From GCA-002050365 sp964237235 (GTDB taxonomy: Bacteria > Acidobacteriota > Blastocatellia > Pyrinomonadales > Pyrinomonadaceae), in contig CAXSGY010000012.1 in the NCBI GenBank assembly GCA_964237235.1, positions 80,328 to 144,327 of the forward strand: DNA of 64,000 bases, in the 5' to 3' direction. The translations under genes and the position numbers were made by a program. Below the pieces are notes generated by a model that was not told where the DNA came from, ran no database searches, and worked only from the letters and a program-made list of their open reading frames with translations. Below are positions 57,905-64,000 of the stretch, piece by piece. Within the stretch, counting starts at the first letter, position 1. Each line of letters begins with the position of its first letter.

Positions 57905-57920
57905 TGTTTTGTTGAAAATT

Positions 57921-58463
57921 TTAGGATTGACTGTCGAGTTTCTTGAGTTTTTCCATTGCAATTTCGAGTGCCGATTTCGGCTCGCCGCGACGTTTCTTTT
58001 CAAATTCTTCTCGAAAATCTTCAAGTAACGGCAAATCGTTCAAATCTTTTTCTCTGCCCGAAGCCTTTTTGCTGGCGATAATATCGCGGATATTGGCGAC
58101 GGGAAAATTATCCATCAAAATCATTCGTTTTTTTGCTTCGGCAAAACTTTCTATTCCGTCCGGAGCGAAAACCAAATCAAAAGGACCGTCTTTGAGCTGA
58201 ACAAAATCAATACCTTTGATTATTTTCTCGGCAGTCGTTTCGGTGATGTCGAATTCTAACTCGCGTAGAACTTTTACTAATTTTTCACCATTCTCGACAC
58301 TTTTTTCGGGAAACAAATCAACGTCCTGCGTCGCCGCCGGATAACCGAGCAAAATCGCGCCGCTTTTGCCGATAAATAAAAATTCGACTTTATATTTGGC
58401 GAAAATCTCGGCGACTTCGACGGCTTGCCGGAGCTGAAAATAGCCGCGATTAGGTTGATTCAT
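57921..58463 (-). CDS. AbiEii-like nucleotidyltransferase
   Basis: 180 residues. The nucleotidyltransferase start is FLFIGKSGAILLGYPAATQD then VDLFPEKSVENGEKLV (metal-binding Asp pair in QDVDLF), followed by GPFDLVFAPDGIESFAEAKK and IRDIIASKKASGREKDLNDL. It belongs to the AbiEii/DUF6036-like NTP transferase group that serves as toxin in AbiE systems or as part of defence and small two-gene modules. It overlaps the next gene (58450) by 14 bases, which together form a pair. Confidence 0.75.
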   Translation of the reverse strand: MNQPNRGYFQLRQAVEVAEIFAKYKVEFLFIGKSGAILLGYPAATQDVDLFPEKSVENGEKLVKVLRELEFDITETTAEKIIKGIDFVQLKDGPFDLVFAPDGIESFAEAKKRMILMDNFPVANIRDIIASKKASGREKDLNDLPLLEDFREEFEKKRRGEPKSALEIAMEKLKKLDSQS

Positions 58464-58665
58464 CTTTTTTTGGCTCGACGATTTTAAAACCTAAATAGCG
58501 CGGCAGATTTTCGTCCGCCCATTTTCGATATTCCGCCATCGTCTCAAAAACGCGATATGGCGCGTCGTCGAGAACGGGTTTATATTGACGGAAAAATCCG
58601 TATTTGATTCTTTGCGCGACGCTTTTTTCGAGCTGTCGGCGGCATTGTTCCTTAAAGTCGTCCAT
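58450..58665 (-). CDS. Small partner of the nucleotidyltransferase
   Basis: 71 residues, charged and mostly helical (MDDFKEQCRRQLEKSVAQRI, FETMAEYRKWADENLPRYLG). I recognise no family. It is upstream of the nucleotidyltransferase gene on the same strand and overlaps it by 14 bases, as antitoxin-like genes often do. A toxin-antitoxin role is inference from position and sizes. Confidence 0.55.
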   Translation of the reverse strand: MDDFKEQCRRQLEKSVAQRIKYGFFRQYKPVLDDAPYRVFETMAEYRKWADENLPRYLGFKIVEPKKDEST

Positions 58666-58668
58666 AAA

Positions 58669-60069
58669 TTATTTTCTCTTCCATCTTACGCCGTCCTTCG
58701 TGTCTTCCAAAACGATTCCTTTTTCACTCAAGAGGTCGCGGATTTCGTCGGAACGCGCAAAGTTGCGATTTCTTCTGGCTTCCTGACGTTCTTCGATCAG
58801 AGATTCGATTTTTGCGTCGAGCATTTCGGTTTTTTCTTCGCCGAAAATATTCAGCACCGAATCAATTTTCGCAAGCGCGTCGAGAATCGACGTTCGGTCT
58901 TCGACGCGAATTTTTTCCGCCGTCAAAGCCGTGTTCGTTTCGCGCGTCAAATTATGCAGTGCGGCGAGCGCGACCGATGTGTTCAAGTTATCGTCCATCG
59001 CCGCTTCAAAATCTTTGAGCGCGTTTTCGGTGAATTGTTGAACTTCTTCGTTCGAGCCGTCGCGCAAATTAGCTTCGTTCAAACGCGCTCGAAAATCGCG
59101 CAGGCGCGCAATCGTCTGTTCCGCGCCGTCCAAAGTTTCAAACGTAAAATTCAATTGTTTGTGATACGGCACGCTCATCAGCAGATAACGAATCGCGGTC
59201 GGCGAATAATTTTTCGCCGTTAAATCGCGGAACGTATAATAATTGCCCAAACTTTTCGACATCGTTTCGCCTTCGACTTTTAAATGTTCGGAATGCAGCC
59301 ACGTTTTCGCAAAAGTTTTGCCGGTCGCGCCTTCGCTCTGCGCGATTTCATTTTCGTGATGCGGAAATTTCAGATCAATGCCGCCAGCGTGGATGTCGAA
59401 GGTTTCGCCCAAATATTTCATCGCCATCGCCGAACATTCGATGTGCCAGCCCGGACGACCGCGCCCGAAAGATGCGTCCCAGCCGGTCGGTTCGTCGTCG
59501 CCGACCAATTTCCAGAGCGCGAAATCGTTGGCGTTTTCCTTGTCGTATTTGTCGGTGTCCACGCGACCGGACGCGCCGGAAACATTGCCTTTGAAATTTA
59601 TTTTCGAGAGTTTGCCGTATTCCTTGAACGCCGAAATGCGGTAATAAATCGAGCCGTCCGATTCGTAGGCGTGGTCGTTTTCGAGCAAAGTTTCGATGAT
59701 TTGAATCATTTCCGCGATGTGTTCGGTCGCGCGCGGCGTAATTTCCGGTCGTTCGAGTCCGAGCGCGTCGAAATCTTCCCAGAACGCTTCGATAAACGGT
59801 TTTGTGAATTCGTCAATCGTCTTGCCGTTCTTGCGCGCTTCGTTGATAATGCGGTCGTCAACGTCGGTCAAATTAAAAACGTGCGTCAGCTTGAAGCCTT
59901 TGAATTTTAGGTAACGGCGCAGAACGTCGCCGAACGTAAAAGTGCGAAAATTGCCGATGTGCGCGAAGCTCCAAACCGTCGGACCGCAAATATACAGTTT
60001 GACTTCCGCGTCGCTGATCGGCTGAAACTCTTCGATTTGATTCGTTAAAGTGTTATGAAATTTAAGCAT
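58669..60069 (-). CDS. cysS: Cysteinyl-tRNA synthetase
   Basis: 466 residues, full length. Class I motifs: the zinc-Cys and HIGH region is LYICGPTVWSFAHIGNFRTF (HIGN), the GWHIECSAMAMKYLG and HAGGIDLKFPHHENEIAQSE segments give the other zinc ligands, and KMSKS is TMSKSLGNYYTF. The C-terminal anticodon-binding helices include ADEIRDLLSEKGIVLEDTKD-like ARSDEIRDLLSEKGIVLEDT. It charges tRNA-Cys with cysteine. It follows the small partner gene by three bases and may share a transcript. Confidence 0.95.
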   Translation of the reverse strand: MLKFHNTLTNQIEEFQPISDAEVKLYICGPTVWSFAHIGNFRTFTFGDVLRRYLKFKGFKLTHVFNLTDVDDRIINEARKNGKTIDEFTKPFIEAFWEDFDALGLERPEITPRATEHIAEMIQIIETLLENDHAYESDGSIYYRISAFKEYGKLSKINFKGNVSGASGRVDTDKYDKENANDFALWKLVGDDEPTGWDASFGRGRPGWHIECSAMAMKYLGETFDIHAGGIDLKFPHHENEIAQSEGATGKTFAKTWLHSEHLKVEGETMSKSLGNYYTFRDLTAKNYSPTAIRYLLMSVPYHKQLNFTFETLDGAEQTIARLRDFRARLNEANLRDGSNEEVQQFTENALKDFEAAMDDNLNTSVALAALHNLTRETNTALTAEKIRVEDRTSILDALAKIDSVLNIFGEEKTEMLDAKIESLIEERQEARRNRNFARSDEIRDLLSEKGIVLEDTKDGVRWKRK

Positions 60070-60180
60070 AAATAAATTTGTTTGATTTAGAAATAATATA
60101 CAACAAAAGCGAAAACCTTTGGATTTTGCGGAAACAAAACTCGAAAAGATTGGCGGCGGTCAATTTATTGACAATTTTTA

Positions 60181-60258
60181 TTATTGACGACAGGATTCTT
60201 TCGGCGCGATGCCGAGCTTGGCGAGAATTGATTTGATCGTTTCGGAAGGCGAAATCAT
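60181..60258 (-). CDS. Putative 25-residue micro-ORF
   Basis: From ATG 60258 to TAA 60181: begins MISPSETIKSILAKLG and ends PKESCRQ. The composition looks protein-like, and no ribosome-binding site is seen. It could be a small peptide gene or a remnant. Low confidence. Confidence 0.25.
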   Translation of the reverse strand: MISPSETIKSILAKLGIAPKESCRQ

Positions 60259-60331
60259 AAAAATTTTATAACACGAAAATTATTTTGAAGGAAAGTCTTT
60301 TTTGAAAAATCCATTCAAAAGCAAACGATTT

Positions 60332-63232
60332 TTAATTCTGCGAAGCGTCGAGCATCCAAACATCGGTATCAACCTGCAAATAGCGAAAATAAATCAGGTG
60401 ATTGTCGGAGGAGAGATTAGCGTGCTGAAGTTCGTAAGCCGGAATTTTATAAATTTCTTTGACCGTTTTGGTCTGCGTATCGCAAATATAAAGCGAATCT
60501 CGTTTATCGAACATAAAATGACGGCTGTCGTTCAGCCAAACGGGATACGAACCCGAATCGGTCATTTTTTCATACGTCAAAGTTTTGAAGTCGTAAATCA
60601 GAATTCCTTGTTCGTTATTATCCGTTTCGAACATCAGCAGAAGTAATTTATTTCCGTCGGGCGACCAATCGCGCACCGGATAAGAGCCTTTGTAACCGGG
60701 CAGCGGCGCAAGCGGCGCGGGCGTTTGTTCCTGCCAGGTTTTCGTCAGATCGAGAACGGACGGTAATGAAATTTTCCCGTTGATTTCCGAAAAGGCGAGC
60801 CGTGAGCCGTCGGGCGAAAACACCGGCGCGGTTGCTCCCGTCTTTTCGGTGAAGGTAATTTGCCGCAGGTCTGAACCGTCGGCGTTAATCATCCAGATTT
60901 GATATTTGCCGCTGCGGTCTGACGCGAAGGCGATGGTTTTGCCGTCGGGCGACCAGCGCGGCACGCGGTCGCGGAATTTATCGTTGGTCAGCGTTCGCCA
61001 GTTCGAGCCGTCGCGGTTAAAAATTACCAAATCTTCCTGCGTCAACGCCGGCTGCCGGATGACGAATTCCGCGCCGTTCGGCGAAAGCGCGGGCGTGCTG
61101 ATTTGTTTGTTGCCGCGGGTGATGAAATTTACCTCGCCGACGGTTTTGAGATTGAGCGGATCGAACGCGATTGATTGCAAATTCGACTGCGTTTCGTAAC
61201 GAATATAAGCCAGAGTTTTTCCGTCGCGCGAAAACGCGAAATGACGCACGTAAAGCGCGGGCATCGTCACTGATTCCGGCTCGCCCAAAGCCTTCCCGGT
61301 TTCTTCGTCAACGGCAACGCGCCAGATGTTCATATTGCCGCCGCGGTCGCTGCCGAAAAAAATATATCTGCCGTCGGGCGACCACACCGGATTCCAGTCC
61401 ATCGCCGCGCTCGGAGCAATGACAATGGGTTCGCCGCCGTTCGCCGGAATCGTCGCCAGCTCGCCCAATTTTCCTTCTTCGACAAACCAGAAGGCGATGC
61501 GCTGCCCGTGCGGCGACCAAGCGGGCTGAATCGCGTCGCCTTTGGTGTCGAGCAATTTTCGGTTTCCCGTTGCAACCTCAATGATCGAAAGCGAGCTGTT
61601 GGGAACAGTGTGGCTGGTGGCGACATCGGCGACTTTATCGCTGACGACGATTTGTTTGCCGTCGGGCGACCACGACGGATGAAAGCCGAAATCGGAAACG
61701 CGCCGCACGTTTTCGCCGGTTTCTTCCATCAGATAAATGCCGCCCGGTTTTCGCTCGGAACGGAACGCGATTGAGTTTCCGTCGGGCGAATAAATCGCCA
61801 TCCGATTTTCGTCTGGCGAATCGGCGGTTAAATTAACCGGATTTTTCCCGCCGATTCTTTGCAGAAAAATGTCGGTATCTTTGACGGTTTCGTTCGTGTA
61901 AATAAAAGATTTGCCGTCCGGCGATAAACTCGGATCGCTTTTGATCGCCGCGAAATTGGTCAACTGAATTTGCTGCGCCCGCGACCATTCGACGGCTTCG
62001 ACGGCTTTTTTAGCATCGTTTTTGGTAAGAAAAAAACGGATGCCGAAACCGGTTAAAATCAACAAAATTGCTCCGACCGCCAAAGACAGATAATTTCTCC
62101 GCGTTCTCGCGGCTGCGCTTTTCCGCGTTCCGCCGGTGGTTCGCAGAGACGGCGACGAATCAATTTCGCGCCGCACGCGCTTTAAGTCGGCGCGAAAATC
62201 CGAAGCGGTCTGATAGGAAACGTCCGCGTCTTTTTCCAGAGCCTTGCTCAGAATCGCGTCGAGTTCGGCGGGCAGCGACGCTTTGATTTCGGAGACCGGC
62301 AGCGGATCAATCGTTAAAATCGCGTTCATCGTCGCCTGTCTGTTTTCGCCTTTGAACGGATTTTTGCCGGTCAGCATTTCATACAAAACAACGCCCAAGC
62401 TCCATAAATCCGTTCGATGGTCAACTTTTTCGTCACTGATTTGTTCGGGCGACATATAGGCGAGCGTCCCGATAATCATTCCCTTCTGCGTATAATTGGT
62501 CAGGCTGACGTGAATCGAATCCGCTTGCGGATTGAGCTTTGCCAGACCGAAATCCAGAACTTTCACGTAACCGTCGGGGCGCATCATTATATTTTCGGGT
62601 TTGATGTCGCGGTGAATAATGCCGAGCTTGTGCGCGGCGGCGAGCGCGTCGCAGGTTTGCGAAACGACGGACAGCGTTTCTTTGAGCGGCAGATTTGAAT
62701 TTATCAGCTCGCGGACGGTTTTGCCTTCGATGAATTCGGTAACGATATAGTTGACGTTTTCCACCTGACCAAAATCGTAAATCGTCACGATATTCGGATG
62801 ATTCAGAGCGGAGACGGCGCGGGCTTCGCGCTCGAAACGCTTGATGCGCTCGTCGTCCAAAACAAACGCGGCAGGCAGAATTTTCAGCGCGACCTGCCGC
62901 TTCAGTTTTGAATCGTAAGCCAGATAAACTTCGCCCATTCCGCCCGCGCCGAGCGGTCGTTCGATGCGGTAACTGCCCAGTTCGCGCCCGATAATCGAGA
63001 CTTCGGCGACGGTCGTTTCATTCTGCGCGATTTCCTTCGCCATCAAGTTCATCGCCGAATTTTCCAGAAACGAATCGGTTTCCTTATGCGCTTTGAGCAA
63101 ACTCGAAACTTCGCGTCTCAAAATTTCGTCACCCGCGCATTTTTTCGCCAGAAACGCTTCGCGCCCGGCTTTGGGAATTTCCAAAACGGCATCGAAAAGC
63201 TCGTCAATTTTTCTCCAGCGGTCGGCGTTCAT
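60332..63232 (-). CDS. Serine/threonine kinase with PD40/TolB-like repeats
   Basis: 966 residues. Kinase domain (about 75-345): GRELGSYRIERPLGAGGMGE then VYLAYDSKLKRQVALKILPA, HRDIKPENIMM, VLDFGLAKLNPQAD and GTLAYMSPEQISDEKVDHRT. A single membrane helix (YLSLAVGAILLILTGFGIRF, about 378-397) precedes an extracytoplasmic part with many PD40-type beta-propeller blades having the ending SPDGKSFIY, SPDGNSIAF, SPDGKQIVV, SPDGRYIFF and SPDGKTIAF. The N-terminal 70 residues hold a small helical region (RWRKIDELFDAVLEIPKAGR) common in these kinases. Next to it, the ECF sigma factor gene starts the unit. The propeller probably senses a ligand outside the cytoplasm. Confidence 0.9.
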   Translation of the reverse strand: MNADRWRKIDELFDAVLEIPKAGREAFLAKKCAGDEILRREVSSLLKAHKETDSFLENSAMNLMAKEIAQNETTVAEVSIIGRELGSYRIERPLGAGGMGEVYLAYDSKLKRQVALKILPAAFVLDDERIKRFEREARAVSALNHPNIVTIYDFGQVENVNYIVTEFIEGKTVRELINSNLPLKETLSVVSQTCDALAAAHKLGIIHRDIKPENIMMRPDGYVKVLDFGLAKLNPQADSIHVSLTNYTQKGMIIGTLAYMSPEQISDEKVDHRTDLWSLGVVLYEMLTGKNPFKGENRQATMNAILTIDPLPVSEIKASLPAELDAILSKALEKDADVSYQTASDFRADLKRVRREIDSSPSLRTTGGTRKSAAARTRRNYLSLAVGAILLILTGFGIRFFLTKNDAKKAVEAVEWSRAQQIQLTNFAAIKSDPSLSPDGKSFIYTNETVKDTDIFLQRIGGKNPVNLTADSPDENRMAIYSPDGNSIAFRSERKPGGIYLMEETGENVRRVSDFGFHPSWSPDGKQIVVSDKVADVATSHTVPNSSLSIIEVATGNRKLLDTKGDAIQPAWSPHGQRIAFWFVEEGKLGELATIPANGGEPIVIAPSAAMDWNPVWSPDGRYIFFGSDRGGNMNIWRVAVDEETGKALGEPESVTMPALYVRHFAFSRDGKTLAYIRYETQSNLQSIAFDPLNLKTVGEVNFITRGNKQISTPALSPNGAEFVIRQPALTQEDLVIFNRDGSNWRTLTNDKFRDRVPRWSPDGKTIAFASDRSGKYQIWMINADGSDLRQITFTEKTGATAPVFSPDGSRLAFSEINGKISLPSVLDLTKTWQEQTPAPLAPLPGYKGSYPVRDWSPDGNKLLLLMFETDNNEQGILIYDFKTLTYEKMTDSGSYPVWLNDSRHFMFDKRDSLYICDTQTKTVKEIYKIPAYELQHANLSSDNHLIYFRYLQVDTDVWMLDASQN

Positions 63233-63316
63233 AATCGGGAAATCAGCCGCGAATAACGCGAATTATTTTTGTCTTCTTTATGTGTGCCGTCCGTGTTATT
63301 CGCGGCTCGAAATTCT

Positions 63317-63883
63317 TCAGGCATTATTTAACTCACGATACAGCCACGCCTTCGCCTTGCTCCATTCGCGCATCACGGTTACGCCGGAAATTTTCAGGAC
63401 TTCGGCGATTTCTTCGACGCTCAAGCCGCCGAAGAATTTCAGTTCGACGATTTTCGCTTTGCGCTCGTCGAATCTGGCAAGCTCGTTTAACGCTTCGTCG
63501 AGCGCGACCAGATCGGTGCTTTTTTCTTCGGAAACGGTCAACGCTTCTTCAATCGAAACGTGCCGCGCCAAATTTTCGCCGCTGCGCGGACGCTTTCTGG
63601 CGAAATCAACTAAAATCCGCCGCATCAACTGCGCCGACACGCCGAAAAAATGCGCGCGGTTTTCCCATTTCGCGGTTTCCCAATTTATCAGGCGAATATA
63701 CGCTTCGTTGACGAGAGCCGAAGTCTGCAAAGTATGATTTTCGCGCTCGCGGCGCATATAACTGCGGGCAATGCGGTGCAGTTCGGCGTAGATGACAGGC
63801 GTGAGTTCTTCGAGCGCGGCGGCATCGCCCTCGCTCCATCTGCAAAGCAGTTCCGTTACCTGGTGCGTCGAGTCGGCTGGCAT
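63317..63883 (-). CDS. ECF sigma factor, SigX6-type (TIGR02999)
   Basis: 188 residues with sigma-2 (ELHRIARSYMRRERENHTLQ then TSALVNEAYIRLI) and sigma-4 (LARFDERKAKIVELKFFGGL, SVEEIAEVLKISGVTVMREW) regions. The SKAKAWLYREL end is a marker of the Acidobacteria/Planctomycetes-type TIGR02999 ECF group. No anti-sigma gene follows. The 84-base gap to the kinase gene and the same strand suggest that the kinase, placed downstream, signals to this sigma factor by phosphorylation, as known in related ECF groups. Confidence 0.9.
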   Translation of the reverse strand: MPADSTHQVTELLCRWSEGDAAALEELTPVIYAELHRIARSYMRRERENHTLQTSALVNEAYIRLINWETAKWENRAHFFGVSAQLMRRILVDFARKRPRSGENLARHVSIEEALTVSEEKSTDLVALDEALNELARFDERKAKIVELKFFGGLSVEEIAEVLKISGVTVMREWSKAKAWLYRELNNA

Positions 63884-63956
63884 TTTTTATCAAGAATTCC
63901 CAATAAATTTACCATAATCGCGGCGAATAAAAAATTATTTTTTTGCTAGGTTCTGT

Positions 63957-63986
63957 TGACATTTGGTATAAACTATCAAAATGTCA
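63957..63986 (+). promoter_or_regulatory. Imperfect dyad at the window edge
   Basis: TGACATTTGGTATA (63957-63970) and TATCAAAATGTCA (63974-63986) form an inverted repeat of about 13 bases with two mismatches, 73 bases upstream of the sigma factor start. It could be an operator or promoter, or belong to a gene beyond the right edge (the plus strand also holds TTGACA here). Tentative. Confidence 0.3.
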
Positions 63987-64000
63987 GTTGTAAAATTCAG

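Overview
The window looks like a chromosomal segment of an Acidobacteriota bacterium, most likely class Blastocatellia (Pyrinomonadaceae-like). This is inferred from gene families, not from any marker search. The clues are a SigX6-type ECF sigma factor next to a serine/threonine kinase with PD40/TolB repeats, FG-GAP and tectonin repeat secreted proteins, many small signal-peptide proteins of unknown function, short intergenic hairpins and heptanucleotide tracts, and moderate GC content. I saw no rRNA, tRNA, CRISPR array, transposase or prophage.

Layout. 0-8.6 kb: acyl-CoA carboxylase beta subunit, a cupin, a glycosyltransferase-like protein, a short enoyl-CoA hydratase, lipoproteins, an FG-GAP protein and a lipobox methyltransferase, with two decayed genes near 4.7-5.3 kb. 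8.6-12.4 kb: a restriction-modification enzyme cut by an in-frame TAA, with a degenerate 21-bp tandem array starting at its stop codon. 12.5-34 kb: mostly minus-strand metabolic and envelope genes (thioredoxin-TPR, enoyl-CoA hydratase, M28 peptidase, epoxide-hydrolase-like protein, both halves of AtuA, NUDIX, the B12 subunit and large subunit of methylmalonyl-CoA mutase, sterol desaturase-like protein, sialate O-acetylesterase, GNATs, tectonin protein, YdeI). 34-39.7 kb: MFS and EamA transporters, class I HMG-CoA reductase and a 4-hydroxybutyryl-CoA dehydratase-like flavoprotein. 39.8-42.6 kb: a membrane Ser/Thr kinase followed by a FGE-sulfatase/TonB fusion. 42.7-47.3 kb: a pyruvate dehydrogenase operon interrupted by three small accessory genes.

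49.5-55.9 kb is the most interesting region: a lasso peptide (RiPP) cluster. It has a precursor with the full lasso leader motif and a 16-residue core, a split B1 (PqqD-like) and B2 (protease) pair, an asparagine-synthase-like macrolactam cyclase, and three tailoring candidates (HprK-like kinase, nucleotidyltransferase, family 2 glycosyltransferase). No ABC exporter is visible, and the core lacks the C-terminal serine that such kinases are known to modify.

56-64 kb: a coiled-coil lipoprotein coupled to a GT39-like membrane glycosyltransferase, a nucleotidyltransferase with a small partner, CysS, and the PD40 kinase with its ECF sigma factor at the right edge.

The genes for acyl-CoA carboxylase, methylmalonyl-CoA mutase (two subunits), enoyl-CoA hydratases, AtuA halves and 4-hydroxybutyryl-CoA dehydratase-like protein together suggest breakdown of branched or odd-chain acyl-CoAs and C4 acids. 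Repeats are unusually informative here: long perfect hairpins and several heptamer tracts, two of which expanded inside the coding sequence of the pyruvate dehydrogenase E2 linker.
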